Positions 52,621 to 61,702 are shown, counted from the first letter of the stretch. The stretch is 64,000 bases of DNA from E44-bin88 sp050123275 (GCA_050123275.1 JASFHK010000005.1:1-64000); one strand, 5' to 3'. Notes: generated by a model not told the origin, from the sequence alone. A program made the numbers and translations.

Positions 52621-54164
52621 ACAGAAGCAGAGTGTACCGTGAAGCGAGACGCTTTCTTCAGGCTCTGGTAGTGACAGTCATACTGGTTTTGACCATGTCG
52701 GTACCCGTTGTCGCCGATGACCCTGAGGTTGATGTTTATGTCGACGTCAAGCCTACCTCGGGGCCGGTGGGCACTACGGTTCAGGTCATAATAACCGGCT
52801 TGGTCGGTGAAGGGCAGGTGGCCGTTTCGTTCGCCAACAAGAACAACATAGTGGCCACGGCGGAGCCTGATGACTGGGGCTACTGTATGGTCAGCTTCAA
52901 CGTCGATACCTATCCCGCCGGTGTTTACGGCATCTGGGCAGAGTTCAATACAGAGGAATACGATACCCAGTTCGTCCTGGAGCCGTCCATCGAGCTCAAT
53001 AAGCCCAGCGGTGGCGTCGGCGATAACGTAGTCGTCAGCGGCAATGGTTTCGGTAGGGAAACAGGGATAACGGTTTACCTTGATGATATTGAGGTGAGCT
53101 TCGAAGAAGTGGAAACAGACGAGGATGGCACTTTTACCAACGTTTCCTTCACCATCCCGGAGGCTTGCAAGGGGGAACATGAAATAAAGGTGAAAGACAA
53201 ACGGGGGAACGAAGCTGATGCTTCCATATTGGTAAAGCAGGCGGCGGAAATAGCGCCCATGTCAGGAACCCCTGGCTCCGAGGCGAGCATTTGCGGCACC
53301 GGCTTTGGGGCAGACGGCAATATCGTCGTCTATTTCGATGACGAGGATGTTATGGGCACGATTGCTAGTGACCGCGGCAGCTTCTGTATCGAGTTTCCCA
53401 TTCCATCGTGCGAATATGGCGAACACACGGTCAAGGTGAGCGACGGGACCAACTCGTTCTACATGGACTTCGCTATCACTGCAAGCATGGTCTTAACGCC
53501 AAGCACGGGCCATGTGGGGGGATATATCACTGTCCAGGGAATGGGCTTTAAAGAGGGTCTGCCGGTTACCATTACCTACGACAAGGACATCATGCAGACC
53601 ACTAACGCCGACTTGCAGGGAGGCTTCTCGGTGACTTTTCAGGTGCCGCCGAGCATTGCCGGGGAGTACCTGGTGAAGGCTACGGACGGCGATACAACCG
53701 TTTCCGCAACTTATACCGTTGAGTCGACCCCCCCGCCGGTACCCTCCCTCCTTCTGCCCAGCGAAGGGGCAGATATGACGCAGGGGGTGTACTTCGATTG
53801 GCAAGGAGTGAGCGACCCGAGCGGCGTCTCCTATAGTCTGGTCGTGGCCGCGGACGCCGATTTTTCTAATGCATTGTTGATTAAAGAGGGACTGACCGAA
53901 TCTGAATACAGCCTCTCAGGTGAGGAAGCGCTGCCCCCAAGCGAGACCGCCTACTACTGGCGGGTGAAAGCAACCGATGGTGCTTCCAACGCCAGCGAAT
54001 GGTCGGTTACGCGTACGTTTTTTGTCAGTCCTGTTTCCGCCACGGCCGGGTTCATAGGCTTCTTTTCCGATATGCCCGGATGGGCCAAGTACAGTATGAT
54101 GGCACTCGGTCTGGTACTTCTCGGCTTTATCTGTTTCTGGGCGGGAAGCATGAGGGCCTCCTGA
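52617..54164 (+). CDS. Membrane-anchored surface protein with IPT/TIG-like repeats, last gene of the archaellum operon
   Basis: A 515-aa protein with a signal peptide (residues about 10-33), four IPT/TIG-like beta domains (each opening with a KPTSGPVGTTVQV or TPSTGHVGGYITV type strand), one fibronectin-like domain (about residues 375-465) and a C-terminal membrane helix (about 492-511). It faces outward and could form a collar or anchor for the filament in the bacterial envelope. Start overlaps the previous stop (ATGA). No homologue in archaeal arl operons comes to mind; the role is inferred from context. Confidence 0.82.
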   Translation: MNRSRVYREARRFLQALVVTVILVLTMSVPVVADDPEVDVYVDVKPTSGPVGTTVQVIITGLVGEGQVAVSFANKNNIVATAEPDDWGYCMVSFNVDTYPAGVYGIWAEFNTEEYDTQFVLEPSIELNKPSGGVGDNVVVSGNGFGRETGITVYLDDIEVSFEEVETDEDGTFTNVSFTIPEACKGEHEIKVKDKRGNEADASILVKQAAEIAPMSGTPGSEASICGTGFGADGNIVVYFDDEDVMGTIASDRGSFCIEFPIPSCEYGEHTVKVSDGTNSFYMDFAITASMVLTPSTGHVGGYITVQGMGFKEGLPVTITYDKDIMQTTNADLQGGFSVTFQVPPSIAGEYLVKATDGDTTVSATYTVESTPPPVPSLLLPSEGADMTQGVYFDWQGVSDPSGVSYSLVVAADADFSNALLIKEGLTESEYSLSGEEALPPSETAYYWRVKATDGASNASEWSVTRTFFVSPVSATAGFIGFFSDMPGWAKYSMMALGLVLLGFICFWAGSMRAS

Positions 54165-54211
54165 CTACATGTAGTGCCTGGATTAGAATCAGCGAGGTTA
54201 GAAAAGCTGGG

Positions 54212-54248
54212 TCACCGGCCCATCGCTTTTGGGTCGGTGAATTTTTTT
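54212..54248 (+). terminator. Terminator of the archaellum operon (copy 2 of a duplicated terminator)
   Basis: TCACCGGCCCA pairs with TGGGTCGGTGA, then seven T's. One loop base differs from the copy at 44333-44370. Confidence 0.85.
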
Positions 54249-54255
54249 GGTGGGT

Positions 54256-54957
54256 CTAGTCGAGGATGGTGAAAGTCTCCAGGATGTGCTCGAAGTGGAC
54301 TCCGTCTTCCTCGGCCAGCCCTTCCGTCGACTCCAGAAATATTGGCCACGATTCTAGAAATATTGACCAGACGAACCCGTCATGGTCGAAGCAGACGTAC
54401 CTTACGATTGACGTAATGGGTAATTCAACGTACGGCCCTTCGTATTCTATAAACGGGTCACTTTGAAATTGGCAATAAGAGAATTCCACCCGCTCCCCCA
54501 CCACGCCGGCGATAGTGACCGGAGACCGGTCGATAATCTCAAAATCACGATTGTTTTTACTTGTAGCAAATTTCGCAATCTCATCCTCGAGGGCAGCTTT
54601 TGCGTCAGAGTTATCTAACGAACTAGCCTCACGTGCAGCTACATGAAGGTAGGAGCGTTCCAACAACTGGTTTTCCTCCACAATAGAACGGTCAAAAGAC
54701 ACCGCTGTATACCTGCCAAATACATAGGCAGGTGTTTCATCTCCCACATGTAAGTAGGTAACCATTTCTTCGTAGTTTGTAGGGTATTCGAAGGAGAAAC
54801 GGGCATCGCCTTCGCGTAGAGTGAATTTATTATAGTTCTCGTTGATTGCGTCGATTGTGGAGCTGGTGGGTTTGGCACAACCGACGCTCATAGCGAGCGC
54901 TATCAACATCATGGCGAGCAACAGGCAAAGGCAGCGGTTTGAACTTTTTGCAGACAA
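54256..54957 (-). CDS. Lipoprotein of unknown function
   Basis: A 233-aa protein with a signal peptide and lipobox (SVGC, Cys at residue 27), so it is membrane-anchored outside. The body has PsbP/DUF-like features (FSFEYPTNYEEM near residue 54) but I cannot assign it. A small duplication, SIFLESWPIFLEST, lies near residues 203-216. The TTG start has a poor ribosome site; an internal ATG near residue 16 would cut the signal peptide, so TTG is preferred. It lies inside the tRNA-fragment boundaries. Confidence 0.7.
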   Translation of the reverse strand: MSAKSSNRCLCLLLAMMLIALAMSVGCAKPTSSTIDAINENYNKFTLREGDARFSFEYPTNYEEMVTYLHVGDETPAYVFGRYTAVSFDRSIVEENQLLERSYLHVAAREASSLDNSDAKAALEDEIAKFATSKNNRDFEIIDRSPVTIAGVVGERVEFSYCQFQSDPFIEYEGPYVELPITSIVRYVCFDHDGFVWSIFLESWPIFLESTEGLAEEDGVHFEHILETFTILD

Positions 54958-55062
54958 TTTCGCTATTTTCCCTTCGCACCCCGCTATGCGCGGCTCTATT
55001 ATAGCAGAAGATTTTGCCGATGGGGGCTATAGGTAACGCTAAAAGCAGGAAGAATTGTAAAG

Positions 55063-55218
55063 GTGGTGGGGAAAAGGTACAAAGGACGAGGACTGGGGAG
55101 GGGTAAAGTGGTGAGCCGCGGAGGACTCGCATCCTCGGAGGCGTGGCGGGAAAAGGTGGCAGAGGACGAGGACTGGGGAGGGGTAGGGTGGTGAGCCGCG
55201 GAGGACTCGAACCTCCAA
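55063..55218. repeat. 80-bp tandem duplication reaching into the tRNA-Lys 3' end
   Basis: 55063-55138 and 55142-55218 are direct copies with an 80-base period: GAGGACGAGGACTGGGGAGG is shared, then the tRNA 3' acceptor and T-arm sequence. The distal copy carries a complete tRNA 3' end but no tRNA body. Confidence 0.8.
55111..55138 (-). repeat. tRNA-Lys 3'-end fragment, proximal copy
   Basis: 28 bases identical to 44382-44409; the first 19 match the functional tRNA-Lys 3' end 80 bases further right. Both fragments share GCATCCTCGG, which the tRNA does not, so they are sister copies. Confidence 0.65.
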
Positions 55219-55264
55219 CCGGCTGATTAAGAGTCAGCTGCTCTGCCAGTTGAGCTAGCGGCCC
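55189..55264 (-). tRNA. tRNA-Lys (anticodon CTT), CCA encoded
   Basis: A full cloverleaf on the minus strand: acceptor GGGCCGC with GCGGCTC (one G-T pair), D arm GCTC/GAGC, anticodon stem GCTGA/TCAGC with loop CTCTTAA (anticodon CTT), and T arm GGAGG-TTCGAGT-CCTCC. Discriminator A and encoded CCA follow. Its 3' end points left, toward the archaellum block and the two fragment copies. Confidence 0.96.
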
Positions 55265-55368
55265 AAGCGTGTTCCAGTCTGCCTACTATTTTAGGGGGTA
55301 CGGCCGTTTTTGGCAAGTGCGGGCCGTGGCTGGAGCGCGAGTTACAACTAACGGGTCAGGAAAAAGAA

Positions 55369-55398
55369 GAGCCGTCTGGGTTTTGTCCCAGACGGCTC
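55369..55398 (-). terminator. Terminator of the PKD/vWA protein gene
   Basis: A perfect 12-bp stem, GAGCCGTCTGGG (55369-55380) with CCCAGACGGCTC (55387-55398); read leftward it is followed by TTCTTTTTCC. Confidence 0.8.
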
Positions 55399-55431
55399 CT
55401 TGGTTTTAACTTTTAGCCGTTAAAGGTCGGC

Positions 55432-58400
55432 TTAGCCTCTACTCCTTCGGTAGCGCAGTGCCGTGAAGCCCAATCCGATGACCACGATGGCGATGATGAC
55501 GTAGAGCCACCAGAGGCTACCCGACTTCACGGTGAAGACACCGGTCAGTCCGGCCACGGAGGCTTCGTAGGTGCCGGTGGTATCGGCGCTCACGGCGAAG
55601 CTAACCGGTTGGCTCTGGCCGCCGCTAAGCGTCACGACCTTGCTATCGACCACGTCGCCGTTAATCTGAAGCTCGGCGGTATAGGTGCCGGACTCTTCGC
55701 CGTCGTTAGCCACGTTGAGGCTGATGGTGACGGTCTCTCCCGTCGAAGCCTCGGAAGGCGAGATGTTCAGGCTGCTGGCCGTGAAATTGGCCGGTGCCGG
55801 AGGTGTGGCCGGAGGTTCGGGAGTAGGTTCGGCCTCGGGCATGGTAGCCAGTACCACGAACGGGGAGGCGAAGTATTCGGCTACGCCGGTGGCGACACCG
55901 ACTTCAGCAACACGGCCCGGGTCGGGCGGTAGTATCACCCAGTGACCCTCGGCGTGGCTGTAGAAGGCGATAACCGGGTCGGTAGCGCCTATCGGTAACA
56001 GTGCCGGGTCGTAGTGGAGCAGCACCGAAGCCGTCGGGTTGAAGTAGGTGACCAGCTGGCATTCCAGTTGCTGCATTCTATCCTTGTAGCCGGTGAAGTC
56101 GTAGATGGGGCCGACTAAGGTCATGCCCTCGGGCGGGTCGAGATTCTCTTCGGAGAGGCTCATGACGATGATCTTCGGGTAGCAGTCGCAGCCTTCGCAG
56201 TCGCCGCAGAGCACTACCGTATCCTCTTGCAGCTCGAGCAGGTGCAGCAGGTTCTCGTCGTAAGCCATGGCCTGTTCGAGAGTGCAGTTCTCGCAGCAGT
56301 CTATTTCGACCATCGTTCTCTCACCGAGCATGTCGATGATGAGGTAACAGCGGTCGACGTCAGGACCGCCGCCGCCGCCGCCGCCGCCACTTCTGACCAG
56401 TATGGTTACTTCGTCAGTGGCGACGCAGCCGTTGGCGTCCGTTACGGTCACGGTGTAGGTCGTGGTGACCGTGGGCGAAGCGACGGGGTTAGCCAGCGCG
56501 GCGTCGTCCAGGCTATCGGACGGCGTCCAGCTGTAGGTATAGCTTGGGGTTCCACCCGAAGCGGTGGGATCACCGCCGATTGCTGCCGAGCCGCCCAGTA
56601 AAATGACCTGGTCGGCACCGGCATCGGCTACCGGCAACGGGTAGACGGTGAAGTCGGCGGTATTTCTGCATTCGCAGCCGTTGGCGTTGGTAACGGTAAC
56701 CCCGATGGTTACGTCACCGGCGGCGCCAACATCGAAGGTCATGCTATTGGTGTCAGCCCCGGAGGTAATGGTGGCGTCTCCGGAAACGATAGTCCAGGCG
56801 TAGGTGGCGTCAACGCCGGCATCGGCTACCGAAGCGGTAATACCGGTGCTGTCGGCGCAGGTGCCTTCACCCGGCAGGGTTATTTCGCAATCGGGGCTCT
56901 CATGAACGGGAATGGTGACACTGTTCTCGCAGATGCAGCCGTTGGCGTTGGTAACCTGGATCGCGATGTTGATTTCGCCAAAGTAATAGGCATCGGCGTC
57001 GAATGTCATGCAGTTGTCGGTCACAATGACATTGGTAATGTCACCACCATGCTTCCATTCGTAAGTAGCGCCAGTACCAGCGTCGGGCACGCAGACGAGG
57101 TGTCCGGTGCTGAGTTCGCAGACACCAGCCTCCGGTTCGAAGTTGAAGCTAAAGGTGCAGTCGGGGTTCTCGTTGATATTGACCACCTTGGTGCAGGTGC
57201 TGGAGCAGCCGGTTGCAGGATTGGTAACCGTCACCTCAAGAGTGAGGGAAGTACCAAGGTCATAGTCACCGGCGGTAAAGCCAACCGAGCTTTGGTCGGT
57301 GGGGCCGTCAAGGGTACCGTTACCGCTAATCGACCAAGCGTAAGTGTAACCCGATACCTCTGTTACCGAGGCGGTATCACTATTGCCCTCGCATATGGCG
57401 TCGGGAGCGGTGATGTCGCAATTCGGGTTGGGGTTGACGGTGATATCGGCGCTGCTGGTGCAGAAGCATTGGGTCTGGGTGTTAGTGACCGTCACCTCGA
57501 GATGGATGTTGCCGGTGGTGGTAACGTCATCGGCATTGAAGGTTACCTCTCTGGTACCCGTGCCGGTGACGCTGTTGACATCGCCGGTAACCGTCCAGCT
57601 GTAGTCGGCGTAATTGCCGACGGGCACCGAAGCGGTGATGCCCTGTGCGCCGCCGCAGACTTCAGACGGAGCGGTGATGGTGCAGTCGGGGTTGGGCATG
57701 ATGCTGACCGTCTTGGTGCACGTCTTGGGGCAGTTGTGGTCGCTGGTAACCGTCACCTCAAGAGTGAGGGAAGTGCCGCTGGCGTAGTCACCGGCTTCAA
57801 AGGTAACCGAACTGCCGGTGGTGGAGCCGACAATAGAGCCGTTACCGGCGCTAACGCTCCAGCTATAAGTGTAACCCGATCCCGGCGTTACCGAGGCGGT
57901 AGCCTGGTTGCCCTCGCATACGCTATCGGGAGCGGTGATGGTGCAATCAGGCAGCGGGTGAACGGTGACAGTAGATGTATAAGGCTCGCTGTCGCCGCAG
58001 GTGTTGGATACGACCAGTTTAACGGTGTAAGTACCGGGGGTATCGAAAGTATGTTGCGGGTCCTGTTCGGTGCTGTCGACGGTACCGTTGTTATCGAAGT
58101 CCCAGGCCCAGCCGGAGACCGAGCCGACGGGGGAGGTCGAAGTGTCGGTGAAGTCGACCGTTAGTTCCACACAGCCCTCGGTGGGGTCGGCGGTAAAGCC
58201 GGCCGTGGGGAGCTTATCCGGGTCGGGTACGCAAGCGTCGTTCTCGCACATCTCGCACTCGTCGCAGCGAGGCGTGCAGTAGGTGATTTCAATTTCGTAT
58301 TTCAGCCCGCCGGGGTTGCTTTCCACGGTGCCTGCATCCTGGCCGTCCAGGGGGCCCATGTACTCGTTGGCGCAGTCGAATTCGAAGTAGTTGGCGCCGG

Positions 58401-61400
58401 TTTGCAGCAGGCTGGTAATATTCCAGCTCTCCACGTTTTGCCAGCCGGAGCTATCGACGTAGGCCGAGGTCAGGTTACTGCTCCTCCAGGCGTCGTGTAC
58501 CTGGGCGCTGCCGACGGAGGTGGAGTTGAGGGATACCTCGTAGCCGTTGTCGCAGGTGATGTGGAGGACGCCCTGGATGTTGGTGGCGTCGGCGGGTATG
58601 GTTATCGTTCTATCGAAGTAAACGACGTCACCGTCCACCGGGTGCTCGACCTCGTAGGTCGTCCAGACCCATTCGGCTTCGGTGGGGAAGGTGTAATCCA
58701 GTGAGCTGTCCCAGCCGGAGGGGTCGTAGGCGACTACGGCGTTGCCGCCGCCGACTACGCCGGTAGCTGTGTCGCTAACGTAGGTATCGGTTACCGGGTC
58801 GTAGCAGTCGTCGCAGGAGCAATCGATTACGGTGATGTAGGCAATCTTCTCCTCGGTATCGTCACCGCAATCGTTATGAGCAATCAGGGTTACGGTGTAG
58901 GTACCGACATTGTTGTAAGTATAGGACGGGTTCTCATCAGAGCTTACGCCCGTACCATCACCGAAGTCCCAGTTCCAAGAGGTGGAGTCGGTGGAAAGGT
59001 TGGTGAATTGTACCACTAGGGGCGCGCAGCCGCTAACCGGGCTGGCGCTAAAGTTAGCTTCAGGCAGCGGGTCAATAGTAACATCCCCGGTCGCTTCGCT
59101 GGTGCAGCCGCTGTTTTCACAGTTTACGGTGTAATGGTCATCTCCGGGGGTATAGTGTATCTCCGTGGAGTCGCAGGGGGATGCGCCGCAATCACAGCCG
59201 GCGCCGGCCGTTGTAGCGGCAGCCTGTACGTCCTGCTCGGTGGCGCCCTCGCAGACGGTAATCGGCGGGGCGGTACCGATGGGCGAAGTATTGACGGTGA
59301 CCGTCATGCTGTCGCTGCTGGTGCAGCCCTCATCGTCGGTTACGAGCACGGTATAGGTCGTGGTGCCGTAAGGCGCGGCGTTCGGGTTGGCCGCGGTCGG
59401 GTTGTTCAGGCCGTCGGTCGGAGTCCAGCTGTAGGTATAAGGAGGGGTGCCGTCCGAAGCGGTGGGGCTGCCACCTATCTGGACGGAATCACCCGCGCAA
59501 ATTTCTTCATCGGGGCCGGCATCGGCGACCAGGTCGCAGATTACCACCTGGAACTTTTCGCAAATGGTAGCCGCGAACTCTGAAGCGTCATCGACCACTC
59601 TCACCCAGCCGGAGCTGGCGGGCGGCCAGGACTCTGGCGGATGCAGTGTGCCCGGCGTCGGCCAGACAATCGAATCTCTCAGCCATTCGCTTTCGCCGTT
59701 GGATTCGCCGATAAACTCGGCGTCTATTTCATCCTGGTCGGTGGTCATGCCCAGTGTGCTGAGGAGGTAGTTGCGGGCAGCCACCGCGCTGGCGTTGGCA
59801 TCGTCGCAGCCATCGGTAGAACAGTTAGGGCAGGCGTTTTCGACATAGGAACCGCTGTTGCAGCAGCGGTTGGGTATGCCGTCGGTTACTACGTTAATAG
59901 CCTGCTTGAGGCTGGTGCTGAAGCAGGGGGAACCGGCCAGTGTGTCGGCGGCCAGGTTGAGGCCGCAGGCCAGCGGGGTGTAGCCGGTCATCTGGGTAAT
60001 GCCCTGAATCTGGCTGGCCACAGTGCCGGCGTTGGCCGCGGTGATAACCACCGGGCCGACTTCAAGCACGGCGGAAGCGTCTGACATACCGCCGAACTGA
60101 ATCACGGTCAGCTCGACCGTGCCGTCGTGCGGGACGCAGGAGCCTTCGTTTACGGCGGCGGCCAGGCCGTTAATCATGATGCTCCAGTTACCGGAAGTAA
60201 TACTGGTGGAGCCGTCGAGAATCATGGCCAGCTGAATTTCCACGCCGCCGCAGGTCTCAATAAAGGTAGCGGTGACGTCTTTGTTACCGTCCATAACGAT
60301 GGTTTCGGGGTTGGTGGTGCCGCCGAGGTCGCCCGCCCAGCCGGTAAAGCTCCAGCCGGGGGCGGGGTTGGCGGTCAGTTGTATCGTGTCACCGTAGTTA
60401 CAACCTTCGAAGCAGTCGCCGGGGCAATCGATGCCGGCCGGGACGCTGGTGATGGAACCGCTGCCTATAACGTTTGTCGTCAGGCTGTAGGTGACGGGGA
60501 GAAAGACAGCGGTAACCGTCAAATTATCGGTCATAATAATAGAAGTAGGATTGGTGGAGCCGGACAGGGCGCCTTCCCAGTGGTCGAAGCCCCAGCCGGG
60601 AGGGGAAAGAGCTTGCAGCTGTACCACATCATCCGGGTCGTAGACGCCGCCGGGAGGGGTAAGATTAACCGAGCCGCTGCCACTGATAATCGTGGTCAGC
60701 GTATAGCCGGCAGCGGTGGAGTAGCAGACCTCGACCGGAACCCAGTCAAGGTTAACACTTGCCCACGACCCTCCTGATACCGCTGCAGTCAGGCGAACCT
60801 CCAGGTCGTTGACAATCTCGTCGCGGGTCCAGGTGTGCCCCCAGGTATCGGTGGAGCCACCCACGGTATAGGTAGCTTCGGAATCGGTGAAGTCTCCTGC
60901 AGTATAGCCCACTGTCGTCCAGTCGTAGCCTTCGTTCCAGGAGAGGTCGACAGTGAAACTGCCATTAGGCCAAGAACTATTGCCCCGAGCATCCAGCCTG
61001 ACGGTGATGCCGTCGATGGTGGCGCCGGAGGGTATGGCGGAGAAGTCGTAGCCGTAGTAGTAGTGGGTCTGGTTGTTCTCGGCTGTCGCAGACCCGGGCC
61101 AGCCGCCGTCGGCGTAGGCACGTTCAGGGTCATCGAATGAGCCTGCATTAGCGGTGGGGCTTTGCCAGCCGATGCAATCGGAGCCGGGTCCGCCGCCGGT
61201 AACGGTAACGGCGTTGTAAAGAGTGGTTTGGTCATACCAATAACCGCCGCAACCATTATCTTCGTATGCTCGGAAATCCACGTTGTAGGTGCCGTCGGTC
61301 ATGGGGGCGGTGATAGTGAAGGTTTCGCTGTAGCTGCCATCGCCGCTATGGTCGGCATGGTCCACGCAGGCGTAACCTCCGCCGCCGATTTGCCAACTGG

Positions 61401-61605
61401 TGGATCTCCAGTCGTCGTTGCCTCCGTAACCACTCGTTGTCACGTTCATGACAACGGTGATGGTGGCTCCGGGAGCCACGGTGACGCTGCTACCGCCGTC
61501 CAATGTCACCGAGTCAAAGGAACGGGCGGCTGCCGCGGGGACAGCCGTCAGGAACATAGACAGCAATATCAGGACACCAAAAATTGAAAAAAGGGTACGT
61601 TTCAT
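55432..61605 (-). CDS. Giant membrane-anchored surface protein with InlB-type, vWA, PKD and Ig-like domains
   Basis: A 2057-aa protein. After a signal peptide (MKRTLFSIFGVLILL...) come two InlB_B-like repeats (about residues 300-440, ending in a TAVF/TATF strand), a von Willebrand A domain with MIDAS motif DGSTS near 460, then PKD domains (WNWDFGDGT near 875; WAWDFDNNGT further on), and a series of Cys-containing Ig-like repeats (CxITAPxxxCEGN type). A poly-Gly run, a late beta domain (CARDB-like) and a C-terminal membrane helix with YRRSRG close it. I start at ATG 61605 after AGGAGA; 23 more upstream codons lack a ribosome site. Probably an adhesin or cell-wall scaffold. Confidence 0.88.
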   Translation of the reverse strand: MKRTLFSIFGVLILLSMFLTAVPAAAARSFDSVTLDGGSSVTVAPGATITVVMNVTTSGYGGNDDWRSTSWQIGGGGYACVDHADHSGDGSYSETFTITAPMTDGTYNVDFRAYEDNGCGGYWYDQTTLYNAVTVTGGGPGSDCIGWQSPTANAGSFDDPERAYADGGWPGSATAENNQTHYYYGYDFSAIPSGATIDGITVRLDARGNSSWPNGSFTVDLSWNEGYDWTTVGYTAGDFTDSEATYTVGGSTDTWGHTWTRDEIVNDLEVRLTAAVSGGSWASVNLDWVPVEVCYSTAAGYTLTTIISGSGSVNLTPPGGVYDPDDVVQLQALSPPGWGFDHWEGALSGSTNPTSIIMTDNLTVTAVFLPVTYSLTTNVIGSGSITSVPAGIDCPGDCFEGCNYGDTIQLTANPAPGWSFTGWAGDLGGTTNPETIVMDGNKDVTATFIETCGGVEIQLAMILDGSTSITSGNWSIMINGLAAAVNEGSCVPHDGTVELTVIQFGGMSDASAVLEVGPVVITAANAGTVASQIQGITQMTGYTPLACGLNLAADTLAGSPCFSTSLKQAINVVTDGIPNRCCNSGSYVENACPNCSTDGCDDANASAVAARNYLLSTLGMTTDQDEIDAEFIGESNGESEWLRDSIVWPTPGTLHPPESWPPASSGWVRVVDDASEFAATICEKFQVVICDLVADAGPDEEICAGDSVQIGGSPTASDGTPPYTYSWTPTDGLNNPTAANPNAAPYGTTTYTVLVTDDEGCTSSDSMTVTVNTSPIGTAPPITVCEGATEQDVQAAATTAGAGCDCGASPCDSTEIHYTPGDDHYTVNCENSGCTSEATGDVTIDPLPEANFSASPVSGCAPLVVQFTNLSTDSTSWNWDFGDGTGVSSDENPSYTYNNVGTYTVTLIAHNDCGDDTEEKIAYITVIDCSCDDCYDPVTDTYVSDTATGVVGGGNAVVAYDPSGWDSSLDYTFPTEAEWVWTTYEVEHPVDGDVVYFDRTITIPADATNIQGVLHITCDNGYEVSLNSTSVGSAQVHDAWRSSNLTSAYVDSSGWQNVESWNITSLLQTGANYFEFDCANEYMGPLDGQDAGTVESNPGGLKYEIEITYCTPRCDECEMCENDACVPDPDKLPTAGFTADPTEGCVELTVDFTDTSTSPVGSVSGWAWDFDNNGTVDSTEQDPQHTFDTPGTYTVKLVVSNTCGDSEPYTSTVTVHPLPDCTITAPDSVCEGNQATASVTPGSGYTYSWSVSAGNGSIVGSTTGSSVTFEAGDYASGTSLTLEVTVTSDHNCPKTCTKTVSIMPNPDCTITAPSEVCGGAQGITASVPVGNYADYSWTVTGDVNSVTGTGTREVTFNADDVTTTGNIHLEVTVTNTQTQCFCTSSADITVNPNPNCDITAPDAICEGNSDTASVTEVSGYTYAWSISGNGTLDGPTDQSSVGFTAGDYDLGTSLTLEVTVTNPATGCSSTCTKVVNINENPDCTFSFNFEPEAGVCELSTGHLVCVPDAGTGATYEWKHGGDITNVIVTDNCMTFDADAYYFGEINIAIQVTNANGCICENSVTIPVHESPDCEITLPGEGTCADSTGITASVADAGVDATYAWTIVSGDATITSGADTNSMTFDVGAAGDVTIGVTVTNANGCECRNTADFTVYPLPVADAGADQVILLGGSAAIGGDPTASGGTPSYTYSWTPSDSLDDAALANPVASPTVTTTYTVTVTDANGCVATDEVTILVRSGGGGGGGGPDVDRCYLIIDMLGERTMVEIDCCENCTLEQAMAYDENLLHLLELQEDTVVLCGDCEGCDCYPKIIVMSLSEENLDPPEGMTLVGPIYDFTGYKDRMQQLECQLVTYFNPTASVLLHYDPALLPIGATDPVIAFYSHAEGHWVILPPDPGRVAEVGVATGVAEYFASPFVVLATMPEAEPTPEPPATPPAPANFTASSLNISPSEASTGETVTISLNVANDGEESGTYTAELQINGDVVDSKVVTLSGGQSQPVSFAVSADTTGTYEASVAGLTGVFTVKSGSLWWLYVIIAIVVIGLGFTALRYRRSRG
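56366..56388 (-). repeat. CCG/GCC triplet microsatellite coding for poly-Gly
   Basis: About seven to eight GCC units in a row inside the surface-protein gene, translated as seven Gly. Changes in triplet number would alter only linker length. Confidence 0.85.
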
Positions 61606-61672
61606 GTTCGTTCTCCTAACATGTGAGTGGTCGGTTTTGTGCGTGTAGTACTTTTGGTATTCAACTAGAACC

Positions 61673-61702
61673 ATAGTACCCCACCCACCAGTTTAATGTC
61701 AA
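61673..61702 (-). promoter_or_regulatory. Promoter of the giant surface protein
   Basis: Minus strand TTGACA (61697-61702), 18-base spacer, TACTAT (61673-61678), about 70 bases before the ATG at 61605. GTACTA and TAGTAC words flank the -35 and overlap the -10, which may be an operator. Confidence 0.65.

Noticed and set aside
56902..58164. 420-aa open frame on the + strand
   Set aside because: Lies wholly opposite the giant surface-protein gene, whose domains are clear; the Gly/Ala/Val-rich translation is a mirror of the repetitive sense codons.
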